Positions 22,558-33,440 of a stretch of 64,000 bases of DNA are shown here, piece after piece. Positions within the stretch are counted from its first letter, which is position 1. Every line of letters begins with the position of its first letter. The stretch is from contig OX328124.1 of the NCBI GenBank assembly GCA_946811695.1, positions 27,299,448-27,363,447 on the forward strand, written 5' to 3'. Both the position numbers and the translations under genes were made by a program. The stretch is from Gonocerus acuteangulatus (taxonomy: Eukaryota > Arthropoda > Insecta > Hemiptera > Coreidae). Under the pieces are notes generated by a model. That model was not told the origin of the DNA, did no database searches, and saw only the letters and a program-made list of their open reading frames with translations.

Positions 22558-23141
22558 TATATATGTGTGTGAGTGTGTGTGTGTGTGTATGATATATATC
22601 TATAAGTATGATATTTCGCTAGAACCCTATCCGGCTAAATATCCATCAGCCTAACAACCTACCGGTGGAGACACTAGCTCCCCAAAACTTGAAATCATAG
22701 CGTGGAGTCTTTGGCGGAATATAATAATAATATATTGTGTCTAGCATGACAATTACACGCATGCATTTATAGAAACTGCGAATTAAGTAAATCTGTTTTC
22801 AGTCAACAAGAAAAATGTATGTACCTTATCGATTTGTAAGTAAAAGGATTGTTTCTTTCATTTTACGATTGAAAAAATACCTCTTTAGAATGGAAAAACG
22901 GAGTAAATTTTTTTTTTCATTGTGGTAATTTCTGGTACCTTATACTGGAGTGGCGCGTAGCCGACAAGCATATTTAAAATATTTATGAGTTCTACATGGG
23001 AGCAATGACAAAAAAAAGTAAAAGTTACCATATAAACATTCAAGTATGCCATTTCTTTTATTATTATTATTTTTTCAAAATTTCATCAGGCAGATGGCCT
23101 TCGTTTACATACTTCCAAGCGAGCTAGAAGTCGTCTTTTAA
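22558..23141. other. Intronic or intergenic spacer with TG and AT microsatellites
   Basis: A GTGT run near 22565-22590, otherwise nothing recognised. Confidence 0.4.
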
Positions 23142-23521
23142 GGAACTTCATCGGGACTCTTCTATGAAGTCAGGGAATACTTGGGATCCGGCTAAGAGAA
23201 AGCGTCAGGTTTTCAGACAAATCTATAAGCCGACGTTTCGGCATGCTCTTTGGCAGCCTTCTTCCAAAAATGAATCTCCAGGGGATGAAGGAAGACCAAA
23301 GATAGCAGATTAGGTGACCATGGTGAAAATTCGGGGTTTTCACCATGCTCACCTAATCTTTTATTTTTGGTTTTCTTCTTCCACCCCCTAGGCATTCATT
23401 GGCGATGAAGGCTGCGAAAGTGCATGCCGAAACATCGGCTTATAGATTTGTCTGAAAACTTGACGCTTTTTCTTAGCCAGATCCAAAATACTCCCTGAAC
23501 TTCATAGTAGACGAAGTTGCC
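23142..23521. mobile_element. Palindromic Penelope/retrozyme-like repeat, copy 1
   Basis: Arms GGAACTTC, CTATGAAGTCAGGGAATACT, GGCTAAGAGAAAGCGTCAGG, CAGACAAATCTATAAGCC are mirrored to 23521, with a hairpin-like centre at GGTGACCATGG near 23314. Each arm has the hammerhead 3' half (GCATGCCGAAACRTCGGC at 23230-23246 minus and 23421-23440 plus) preceded by GAAGGCTGC, but the CTGANGA core is mutated in both. Related degraded copies lie at about 26450-26700 and 37250-37530. Confidence 0.7.
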
Positions 23522-23857
23522 ACTACGTCGAGAGCCTACAGAGGTGCGTATAAGATAACTTCAAGCACGTTTGAGACAATCCTTTGATGTAAGCGGAGGC
23601 CATCTTTTACTTTTTTCCACTTGCTTCCATGTACCGCCCTTTATAAAGTATTAATGAGGATTTTATGCAAATTTTTAAAGAATCTTTTATAGATACAAAT
23701 TCTATTTGTGCATTCCCTTGTAATTCGATGGACTTGTAGGAAACCTATGACTTATCGTAACTTGTAGGATATTTATTGGTTTCTATCAGTATTATTGTTA
23801 GCCTCTATTTCAGCGCTGAGATCACTGCAGACTTCCTTATGTCCAGGGCCTCCGCTA

Positions 23858-23958
23858 GGGGGAGGGGGCTCGGAGAACATTTGGTCAGGGGCCCGTGGTC
23901 TCTGGCGGGCCCGGAGAACATTTGTTCGGGGGCCCGTGGTCTCAGGCGGGCCCGGCGT
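23858..23958 (+). repeat. Tandem duplication of a GC-rich unit of about 45-50 bp
   Basis: The unit CGGAGAACATTTGKTC, then GGGCCCGTGGTCTC and GGCGGGCCC occurs twice. It lies in a GC-rich block flanked by TCCAGGGCCTCCG and AGGCCCTGATTATGTC, which resembles the ends of an hAT-type element (CAGGGCC), but I could not fix its borders. Confidence 0.6.
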
Positions 23959-24003
23959 CAATTTTTTAATGATGGGGTAAAGGGCCCCGCGAAGTTATTT
24001 TGA

Positions 24004-25540
24004 CAGGGCCTCGTTTTTCCTTCCGGAGGCCCTGATTATGTCAAGGATACTGGTGTACCTACCAGTGGGAGTCGCTTTTCAGGAAATTGCTATCTGTTGG
24101 TTACCAAACTTTCTACACAACTGTGTTGAAGTAGGTAGTTTATACGACAAGAATATCACTCAAAAACGTCCATTTTTTTCGTTTGGAGTGGAGGTACTCT
24201 TGTTTTTAATTATTCTATCCAGACCAAAAAAACGTCTACGTGCTTCAGAAGTAAATTTTCTTTTTATACGGCGTATCGGCATCAAAATACTCACCCTTTT
24301 TGATCATCCATGGAGAAACAGGGAATTCATCAGCCGGGCCATAGATGAAAGAACTCAACTTGCTCTGCAGGGGGAGTCGAACCCTCTTCTATCGCATGTT
24401 GAACCACAGCTATATACCACTGAATTCTTTACAAGTCCTAATTACAATTTTAATATATGCAATTGTATGTTGATGATTATAATAATCAGCATAAGCTTAT
24501 ATTTATTGAATAGGCAAACAAGTTATGTTTTTACTCTTGGAGGCTCCAATCTCTAATGTATTTAACACTACTACGCAGTTTTACGAATTTGTTATGCATT
24601 GATTTCTCCAGATGTATAACGTAATTACTGTAAAAAATGTAGAAAAAAACTATACTTCTCTCTGTTGTCCTTACTTTCTGTCCTTGGACTTATTTAAAAC
24701 ACGTTTGCTAGATAGTACTTTAAAACTTTACACACCTTATCTTAAAACAAAGAGAACTGCGTTTCTAGTTCAAACCATAACAGTTATAAGTGGCCTTCTC
24801 TTGTTTGATGGAGTCCTGTACATTTCATTTGCAAATTTTGTTTCTTTTTCTTATTTCATTGTAATTATCATAATTATATGATATTAAATATTAAATGTTG
24901 GTATATTGCAGCTGCGGTTGAAGCCAATGCATAACAAAGTATATCGTTGAAAATCAAACCAATATCTCATTTCCCGCACTGTTTATTTTGCCTTTGTGCA
25001 TAATATATGATATTTATAAAAACCGGAAATACGCTCCTTGTTAAATACTTTATAATAATTCGATATAGTATTTAGATCCATTTTCTGGTTAAATTGTAAG
25101 TAGTAGATTATTTTCTCATATTCTAGTTCGCGCTTTATTATTATATATATTCGATTCCTGCGGTTTCCCAGGGCAAATTTAAAGTGCTTGCGACCCTCTT
25201 TTTAGGTTATTTTATATGAATAGGAAGCTGAACAGTGTTTTCTCTGGATACAAAGTTCTATGTCGTTTTTTGGGGGAGCATTGATCTTGAAAAGCTCTGT
25301 ATTCGCAGATATGGAACTTATCCAAGAAATAAATTATGCCACATAAATCATACTTATGCTCTTGACAATGTGCTTAGTAATTAAATATAATAGTAATAAC
25401 AAATGTGTAATTGTTTTTGGTTGCGTTTTATGCAAGAGTACAGGTTTTCAGTACACTTCTAACTTATTCGACTCCATAGATGTCTTTTAATCCTCGTTTC
25501 ACTTGAATAAAGAATTGTTTCTCATGCGGTGTCCGTTTTT
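24004..25540. other. Spacer with an unexplained 172-codon open frame
   Basis: The plus-strand frame from 24038 to 24556 is the longest non-repeat frame in the window. Its protein is rich in Ile, Leu and Phe, has no domain I recognise, no splice context and no flanking homologous repeat. I do not call it a gene. A similar low-complexity frame follows at 24612-24881. Confidence 0.35.
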
Positions 25541-25588
25541 TAGTGCATGATATTTCGCCGGAATTCCACATCGGCTTCTTCAGGTACA
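25541..25588 (-). ncRNA. Hammerhead-ribozyme-like motif with a U-A stem III pair
   Basis: Minus strand: CTGAAGA (25583 to 25577), one extra A, GCCG, loop, CGGC (stem II), GAAA (25556 to 25553), then T A T C, where the usual C-G pair of stem III is replaced by U-A. Stem I is weak (a C.A mismatch next to the core). This is probably the end of a decayed Penelope-like or retrozyme element. Confidence 0.5.
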
Positions 25589-25644
25589 AAGTTCTTCGGG
25601 GCGGCGAAAAACTATAGCCTCGAAAATGTACTCATCTAGTGAAA

Positions 25645-26050
25645 AAGGTCCGTCAAGCAGGAGCTACATAACTAAACATATTCCTCAGAAGTAGGGTAGT
25701 TATGTACACTGCATTCCTGAATATTTTTATTAAACTAACCTACATAAAAAAAAAATATAAATAAAAAAAAAAACATCAATAGCTTTCAACTTTTATTTCG
25801 ATGATAAGCAGTTGACTAGTTATTAATTTTTTAATTACTTTTCTTCCGGAGTTTTGTGTATGCAAGGTACAACAGTACTTAATAAATACACAAAAACTTA
25901 ACATTTTTTTTTATTATTGATCTTGATCAATACAATAATAAAATCGTCCACATGTACAAAATGAACATCCCAGAAACCAACGCAGAGACCGGATACAGCT
26001 GTCAGCGTCGCTAATGGTACCTGTTACAAACTATGTCCGAGGTTTGGCGC
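25645..26050. repeat. Dispersed repeat, copy 1 (pair with 55005-55380)
   Basis: Shares GGAGCTACATAACTA, ATTCCTCAGAAG, ACCTAYATAAA, TTTTCTTCCGGAGTKTTGTG and GATCTTGATSAATA-type blocks, in the same order, with 55005-55380. No coding content recognised. Confidence 0.65.
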
Positions 26051-26449
26051 CTTTGTTAAATTTTAACATAATATGGAGTAAACATCAACTTCTAATGAAC
26101 CTATTTAGTTTATTGTCTCATCGGCTGTACACAGCTTGAGCTGTTCGATTCTAAGATTTTTGAAACATGAAATTTATCAATCCTAACTTAGGGCTTTGGA
26201 CCATACTTGAGGAAGAATTCCATACATAAAACGACCAGGTGGGCTTACAGTCGACCTGCTTTCCCAGGTAGACCAGGTACAATGGAGAACTACAATAGCT
26301 GCGCTTTTACAATAGATCTAGGAATCGCATCGCGCAGCTTCTAACAAACCTAGTCCTTTACGAAGGAATGTAGTGGATATTTACTCTTCCCTTTGGAGGA
26401 AAAAATTAGTTCTTATTTATCCCGCATCGAATGGAGGTCTATAGAGGTC

Positions 26450-26700
26450 AAGATTTTCAGCCAACATCGGGGATGAAATATTGCGTTGTAGATGGTTAGC
26501 AGTTGAGGTGATAAGAAGTCAAAGAATGAAGAGAACACTTATCCATGGTCACCAAAAAAGGAACGTGGTCTCCCTCCACCCTTTAGGCATTGGTTGCTAA
26601 AGAACGCTGCCAAAGATCAGGCTGGTAAGTTCTATATGTTGATATATGTTTCTGAAAATCTGAGGGTTTCTCTCATTTCCCATTCCTTGACTTCTTATCA
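26450..26700. mobile_element. Degraded palindromic Penelope/retrozyme-like repeat, copy 2
   Basis: Contains GAGGTGATAAGAAGTCAAAG and its inverse region near 26690, TTTTCAG followed by a degraded GCCGAAAC block, CCACCCTTTAGGCATTGG and GAACGCTGCCAAAGATCAGG in the same order as the 23142-23521 copy. Confidence 0.5.
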
Positions 26701-27128
26701 TTGATAAAAGTTACAGTAACATGTAAAATAAAGTAATGATAAACAGATTTAATGGTTTCTAGGACTGATCGGTTCTAATGCACCGTCTTTTGCCTTAGTT
26801 TTATATTAGCATTAAACGAAAATATTAAGCGAATTATAAATTACCGCAAGAATCCATAAAGAGGAATAGATTTTCAAGTAGTAGGACTTAAAAAAAATAC
26901 AATGGGAGGAGAGAAGCGAATTGGAAATCTTCCAACTTTTCATTCCCTTTTGGCTGGAATGCAAAATAGCATAGCAATGGTGGGAAGTAATTTTCTTTCC
27001 CTCCGTTAAAATTAATTAATTTCAGCTCTAAAAATAATTGAAAATGATAATTAACCAGATAATTTCCTCTTCTATTTATAATTTACTTACCCTTTGACTT
27101 TGATTTTTTGATTAAATAGGTGCCACTA

Positions 27129-27330
27129 AAATAAATTAGCATCTGGACGTATAGTTCTCAATCTTCCCATCGCCCTGATGAAGGCTTGAAGTTCAAGCCG
27201 AAACGTCGGCACAATAAAACCATTTTTACGATTAAATGTAGTTTTATTAAGTAGCAGTGACCGAACCCCGACAATCCCTACCTCGCATCATCTACGATCA
27301 ACGATCTCCTCTCAATAAAATAAATTATAT
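27129..27330 (+). mobile_element. Terminal fragment of a Penelope-like element or retrozyme
   Basis: Holds a hammerhead-like motif (next entry) followed by CACAATAAAACC and ATTAAATGTAGTTTTATTAA, a layout typical of such element ends. Borders are approximate. Confidence 0.5.
27171..27211 (+). ncRNA. Hammerhead-ribozyme-like motif
   Basis: GCC (stem I), CTGATGA (27175-27181), one extra A, GGCTTG, AAGTT, CAAGCC (strong six-base-pair stem II), GAAA (27200-27203), CG, TC (27206-27207), GGC (stem I). Core bases are all canonical. The minimal palindromic ACGT at stem III suggests a dimeric form. The extra A before stem II is non-standard. Confidence 0.6.
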
Positions 27331-27334
27331 ATCA

Positions 27335-29632
27335 CAGGAATCGGAACAATAAAATGAGACAGCCAGAGGTGCCAACGTTTTATGTATTTGCCTGTTCGGT
27401 TCCAACTATCTCAAAAAAGGGCCAATTTTTATGAAATTTAGTACTAAAATACTTCGTGTGATTTGAGAGGTAAGGTTCTATAATCACCCAAATATGTCCG
27501 CCATAACATGGTTTTATAGGCGAAATTCATGCGAAGAAAAATCGAAAAGCTTACGAAAGTAGGCTTCCAGGTACAGGTTTTATACGTAATTGGACGAGGG
27601 AAATCTTATGAAACCATTTTCAAGGCCATCTCTATAACCTTTGTTGAAGAAAGTGGAAAAAAGGTAGATTTTCCTTGGGATTTTCGGATATATTGTGATG
27701 TCTCTCCAAACCGGTTGAGAAATCGTCGTAGATTTGAAGCATCCATACCAAATCAAATTAAATTTCATACAAAACGGTTCTTTTGTGATTTTTGATAGGG
27801 TCATCTCATTTGGAAAAATATATTCTTAAATGGAGTAATTTCCACTTAGGATGCTGTCAGTTTTCCGTTGTTGCGCCTAAGATCTTACTTCGCTTTGAGA
27901 TTTCATTTTACATGTGTTTACACTTTTCACAAAATATTATGAAAAACATTAACTGTTCCTGCCGGTCGAATTTCTTTTAATTGGTGGCGTTTTCCTTTCA
28001 CCTCTTGGAGTTTCATCTCTTGGTCCCTTACTTGGAATACAGTCATGCACATTTTAACTCGTAGACTTCCACGGTCCAAGTCATTTCAAACATTATTAAT
28101 TTCGGGTGTTGTCCGGCCTGGTCACCATCTTCTTCGGTCGACGCTTCGCTAGTCCTGTTCCTACCGAAACGCCGGAGAACAAGATAGTGACGCGTTGAAT
28201 ACCCGAAGACCATAATGTTTGGAAAACTCTTCTTTCTATTAATTCTTTGCATCTGTTAGCCTAGGCATCAGGTCTTACCTTCTAGCCCGGGTGTTTATAG
28301 AAAATAGTGATATTATATCTACGATAGTGAGAGGCAAGCTGCATGAGTCAGCTACATTGATTGCAATCCCCTTCCATCCATGGGCTTGATGGAGTGGGGC
28401 TCCGTGTTCACCCACCAGCTGTGCCTCCATCTCCCCTCTAACTGACACTCACTACTTGCTCAGGAAAACTATTTCACCCTTCACATTTAACTCTTACATC
28501 TCACTATCATATGTGACATTATACCCGACCATAGTTCTGCAGGGAATTCGTAGCTGGATTATCTCTGTTTAACTTGTACAATTTATAATAACAATACCCT
28601 ACGGGCTCCTACTGGCAGCCTGGTTAATATTCCACTTAAGACATGCCATCAACAAGTACCGAAACGACGGATTGAGTTGAACATTTTTGGACACGCTTGT
28701 CATTCGTCCAAACTAAGATTTATAAATGGAGTAGAACTAATGCAAAGAAATGTACTGACTATTTACTAAAGAATGAACCAAAAAATTACCACTGAAGTTG
28801 AGTAACCAACGTAGCCAACAATAACTGCTGTAGTTCATCTTAAATATGCGCAATGTTTCCAAATCAATACTCGCCAAATTACGAATTTAATTTTCCGCCA
28901 AAATAAATTTTCGGTCATTTTCGTAGACTTCTGTTCATAGGACATTTTCATGTCAAAAAATATGTTATCAATTGCCAAGAAGAGTTTTGGTATATTTTCA
29001 TAAATACGTCAATATCGGTTCGGATTTGGTAAATGGAGAGATACAGAGAGGTTCATTACGGCCAACTCAGCCGCATAAAGCAGTGCTACAAATTTTTGGA
29101 AGTATTGATTACGATTCATAGAATGCAAAATAATATGAGTTTTGTATTTTAAGATTTCAAAACCGCCTGGTACAAGCACAGTGTTCCTTAAGCTGGACTA
29201 ATTATTATTCTCAGAATTGTGTCCAATATAGTTTGATAATACATATGTGTTAATTCCGCATTTACCGGAAACAGGAAACATGTTTTATTAAAAAAAGCAA
29301 TTATACTTATAAACACCGCATCCTTGTATTGTCATACGGACCTTATAACCGGACTATGATGGTCTGGGAATTCCTTTGCTGAGAACAGCGAGGAAGGGGA
29401 TGTCTGGCCAGGAACATCCTTCCGACACTAAACCAGCTCCAGCTAGGGATCAAGACATATTTATCACTTACCATTAAACATTTATCATCTTCCAGTGATT
29501 GATGCTAATTTCTATTCGCACCATTTGTTAGATTAATTTTGCCACTTTTTGCTATATTTTGTAGGATGAGGAGAATTGAAGTTTGCCAAGCGTATCCATC
29601 ATGTAATTCTCCAGGTGCTCCCAACACGTCTC
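27335..29632. other. Spacer with no supported gene
   Basis: Open frames at 27529-27795 and on the opposite strand overlap each other and have no family signature. Near 28120-28190 a CCGAAGAAGATGG, CCGAAACGCCGG pair hints at another decayed Penelope-like end. The rest is unrecognised. Confidence 0.35.
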
Positions 29633-29913
29633 ATGGGCATATATAAGGGATGGGCTGATGAGGCTGCACCCCCCCCCCCAAACTTAATTTGATGGTAAAA
29701 AGTGTGTCATAAAACCCTTAAAAATAAATTAAATAAGATAACTTAGTTCATAAAATATTAGTTTAGTGTAATAGCGTTTTAGTTTTAGTTTTTGCCTAAA
29801 ACTATTCCAAGTTCCAAATTGTTAGTATTCCATACCCCGGACACGAGGAAATGGCTGCCCCCCCCGAACCCCCCCCCCCCCCCCCCCAAAATTATTTAAT
29901 ATATACGCCCATG
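29633..29913. mobile_element. MITE with G/C homopolymer tracts and 9-bp duplication, copy 1
   Basis: Ends ATGGGCATATATAA and TATATACGCCCATG, flanked by ACACGTCTC on both sides (29624-29632 and 29914-29922). Runs of 9 to about 20 C lie near both ends. The interior matches 41299-41577 in inverse orientation. A 9-bp duplication fits Mutator-like or Merlin-like transposons. Confidence 0.88.
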
Positions 29914-30719
29914 ACACGTCTCGATCTATTGCCTAAATTTGTTTTGTTAATAGTTGATTTAGTGCGCTATAAAAAATATTAAAGAGTAAAAATCTTTTTA
30001 TTTATTTTAGTTGTCGTCTTCCTTAGGAATGCGCTCAGTATTCGCAGGTCCTACGTGACAATCGTTATTACTTCAAGAACATTTCTTCTCCTTTAAATTT
30101 TGATAAAATATTATGTTTTTGCAACATTTCTCATTATACACTGGTATATTTTTATTTTTTTATTATATTATTTTAAGGACCTATATTTTTTAAGTTCCTT
30201 GTTAACTGGAGAATTGTGACTTATCACGCTTACCCATCGAGCGTAATATTGTTTGGCGGGATCCTGTCAAAATAAATTCCTAAATATTGTGGTTCTAACC
30301 AATTATCTAATTCAAATATTTTATCGTTAGAAACCCAATTCTCTTCTGATCTCTTTAATTGACGTCTGGTGAGTAGTTAAATTATTTTAGTGTTTTATAT
30401 CTTCGGGGAACTCAACAATGTTTGGATAAGGGTGTCTGTTTTTCTACTGAAGTGAAGCATTCTTGTTAAATTCAGACATAAAATACGAGACGTGGCAATA
30501 AAAAAAAAAGATTAAGTCGGCCTTTAGGAGTTTTATTTATGTCTTTCCCTTGAATTCCCACTTCCAATGGTCTAATTCCGCCGGTTTGCATAATAAATCA
30601 TTAGATTTTTGTGAAAAAAGTTCTTTATGAAAATAAAAACAAACATTGTGTACGCTACCGTGTAACAGACACACACTTACTCCCTGACAAACAAACACGG
30701 TATAAATATGTATGGTTCT
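29914..30719. other. Spacer, nothing recognised
   Basis: AT-rich DNA without identifiable repeat ends or exons. Confidence 0.35.
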
Positions 30720-30857
30720 TGAATAAAGGGCAGACTAGTGAGAAACTTTGGTAAGTAAAATGGTGACACTAGAAGATAAATTCTTTAGGTCGCTGTCCGA
30801 ACTCAGGTTCTCCTCAACATAAGTGGAATGCTCTACCACTGAGCCAAACTCGCCACA

Positions 30858-30858
<1 letters not shown>
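30720..30858 (-). mobile_element. tRNA-derived SINE head, minus strand
   Basis: Minus strand: GGCGAGTTTGGCTCAGTGGT, GAGCATTCCACTTATG, GAACCTGAGTTCGGACAG, followed by TTATCTTCTAGTGTC as in the Ile-tRNA-type SINE. It lacks the 3' body. Confidence 0.8.

Positions 30859-30893
<35 letters not shown>
30859..30893. repeat. (AT)n microsatellite between two SINE fragments
   Basis: About 17 AT units, with a tRNA-type SINE head on the minus strand to the left and a SINE body on the plus strand to the right. Confidence 0.9.
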
Positions 30894-30894
<1 letters not shown>

Positions 30895-30902
30895 CTGTTA
30901 CT

Positions 30903-31030
30903 GGGAACCTGCAAAGGGGAAATCTGGCGGGCGGAGCATAGCACTGACCACTCTGGCGTTCTGTATGAGAATCAGATACCTCTAAACTATCTGCCCCTCT
31001 GGGCCCTCTCACCTGATATGGGACTTATTT
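30903..31030 (+). mobile_element. Ile-tRNA-type SINE 3' body fragment
   Basis: GGAACCTGCAAAGGGGAAAT, GGGCGGAGCATAG, CAGATACCTCTA and GATATGGGACT match the 3' half of the 34904 copy. Confidence 0.75.
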
Positions 31031-32138
31031 TTTATAATTTTTTATGTAGAATTATCGAACTCTACATCCGAAACCCCTTTTTTTGGTGGGCGGATTCTAC
31101 TTGTGAATGAACTTGGCCTTTCATTTAACGGATCGGTCTTTTCGTGACTTATGGCTCAAGAAACGTCATATTTTCTCATCTTCTAGTTCCGCATTGTATC
31201 ATCGGGGGTGTTACAACCGAGTTTCCACCTCGTTGGCAGGAACGAAATACACCCCTAGCTTGTGTTTCCTTGAGTGTTGCCACTTTTGTAATGTTATGTC
31301 CAGAAGGAAATTAAGGGGTCTATGTGAAGCTTCTTTTGCGTAATAATCGTAAACCTGATGATGAACCTATTATGTATCATCGATATTAAACAGCTGAGGA
31401 TTCGCCTAGTATGATTGGAAATGTAAATATCTAGTTTTTCGCCATTACCACATTTGTTCAAATTTGACTCCATTTTCCTCAAAACATTGAGTTTGTTACT
31501 TAGAACCCTTGACCTCTCTGGTCCTCAATTGTGAGTCTATTGATACTTTGGCTGCCAACTAAGAATTATCTCGTAATTTGTGCTTTTGTGTTAAATGTCA
31601 AATCTCGCTCAATACTGGTGTATGAGGAAAGTATTAATTTACAAAGTTATCACCTAAGACGCCAATTCTTATCATCGATTCAGATCACCTCCTGACTCAA
31701 CATCGGAGTCCTGTTGAATACTTTGGCAGTCAGCGTGGTAATATGATAGAAACTGATGTTTGCATTGTTCTTGCGATAAGAAATTGGGATTCTTCGTTCA
31801 TTGAACTGGAACAAAGCAATCATACTTACCGGTTGTCTAAAGTTTGTCTTTGTAAGCGTGATAAGTAGTACTTAGTGCTAAGAAGTACGTTATACTTATA
31901 GCCCACTAATACATACAGCTAAGTATTCCTTCAAAGGATCCTTAGCTTATACCTATAGGATTACCGTTCACTGACCCCTGAGGTGGATCCCTGTATGTTA
32001 CCAGCCTCTGGGGTATTCTAGTGTCCTAACCTCAATCCCTCTATTTATCTCGGATTCTGTTTTCAACCATTATTCTTGGCTCTGGGGTATGGGACTTTGT
32101 TTATCATGGGATACATCACTGTCGGCAAAATGTTTTGA
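31031..32138. other. Spacer, nothing supported
   Basis: The open frame at 31107-31343 is Ser/Cys/Arg-rich with no recognised domain. No exon borders convincingly frame it. Confidence 0.35.
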
Positions 32139-32408
32139 TTAAAGAAGTTTTATTGTAACTATACTTTTCAGTCTGAATTCTACAGATCTATTACGTGGTT
32201 TTTGGCCTGGTTCCTCTTGGCCGAAGGATAACCCGCTTGTGGCGATGACTCGATAACTTAATGGATAAGTATGGTTTCTAACCTTAGATATTTTGTAAAG
32301 AGTAATAGATAACCCGCAAAGAACCTCTAAGCTAATCAGCAAGTACCAAAATCACTGTTTAAAATCACGACAGATGCTTCAAAGTACCTGGATGTGGCAA
32401 AAAGACCC
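32139..32408 (-). mobile_element. 5' fragment of the GGGTCTT hAT-like family, minus strand
   Basis: On the minus strand it begins GGGTCTTTTTGCCACATCCA and contains GCTGATTAGCTTAGAGGTTC and GGGTTATCTATTACT, the same order as the left part of the element at 47350-48635. The other end is missing; the border near 32139 is approximate. Confidence 0.7.
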
Positions 32409-32744
32409 CGTCGAAAATATAGATTAGTCCAAAGATCTGACTGTTTTTCTTAGTCGAATCCCAACTAATCACCGACTTATCACCTCGGCGGCTAACTATC
32501 TGAATCTCATTCCATTGAAATACTTCTTACACAATAGTTTCTTTGAATTTTGCCTTCATGAAATAAATATCTATATTTATCTTCATTTATGGGACGCCTA
32601 GAGAGGGCTAAGCTCAGAGAGAGACATGGGGGCTACCCCAGGAGAACGTTTTTGTGGTGGCCACTTGAGGACTGAGCAGGAAGCTCCCCCACCTCTTCGT
32701 TTTGTTATTCTACTTTCAAGGGCGGTTGTATGAGTCGCACATCC

Positions 32745-33050
32745 TGGATCTTGTCTGAGAACTAAGTTAATTTTGGCACTTCTGTAGGACATACGTTTGA
32801 AACTCGGACGGACCTAAAGATTTTAACTTCTAATATCTTCGTTAGAGGGTCAGTGTCGGGGTCCCAGACCGTCCTTGGCTCGTTCAGCCTTTAATGGGTA
32901 CGCCGCAAAGAGGAATTACGACTGACGGAGCATAGTACTGACCACATAATCTCCTAGTTTGCTGTAAGGTCAAGAATCAGATACCTCTACAATATCTGCC
33001 CTTCTCGGCCTATTAAGGGACTGATTTTATATATATTGTTTTTTTTTCGC
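32745..33050 (+). mobile_element. Ile-tRNA-type SINE, head degraded
   Basis: A decayed B box (GTTTGAAACTC) precedes CCTAAAGATTTTAACTTCT, GGGGTCCCAGACC, CAGCCTTTAATGGGTAC, CGGAGCATAGTACTGACCAC, CAGATACCTCTACAATATCT and AAGGGACTGATTTT, ending in a T run. Confidence 0.8.
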
Positions 33051-33344
33051 TACGAAATTCTCTACTTCGTTAAAAAATGAAAGAACGAAGTCGTTAGCCA
33101 GTAAAGTAGGCCCAACAAGAGAGAAAGTTTATCTTTTGTCCCCCTATCCACAGTTAAATATTAATGTGTGCGTTACGGCCACAGTTATCGTTGTCAAACC
33201 ACGTTATCTCAAATTAATGAAGATAATGTATCCTGAAAGTGAGCAAAACCTATTTATTTGTTGAGGAGGAGTTTAACTGAGATTACACTCAAAATTAGAA
33301 ACGTACCTCTGCCGGCCACAAAATATTTGAAATTCAAAATTTAG

Positions 33345-33440
33345 CGAGCCCATCGCTGAAAAAAGTCAACCTTCCACATCGGGCCTCGAACTCACATCTC
33401 CCTCACGAGAATCCAGCTTGCTAGCCCCTAGACCACGGGG
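33345..33440 (-). mobile_element. tRNA-derived SINE head, minus strand
   Basis: Minus strand: CCCGTGGTCTAGGGGCTAGC (A box region), then GATTCTCGTGAGGGAG and GTGAGTTCGAGGCCCG (B box). The following CTTTTTTCAGCGATGGG is probably the SINE body. Not a canonical tRNA gene because acceptor pairing is lost. Confidence 0.65.

Noticed and set aside
24038..24556. A 172-codon plus-strand frame as a possible gene.
   Set aside because: No recognisable domain, no splice or promoter context, hydrophobic AT-driven composition. Left as unexplained.
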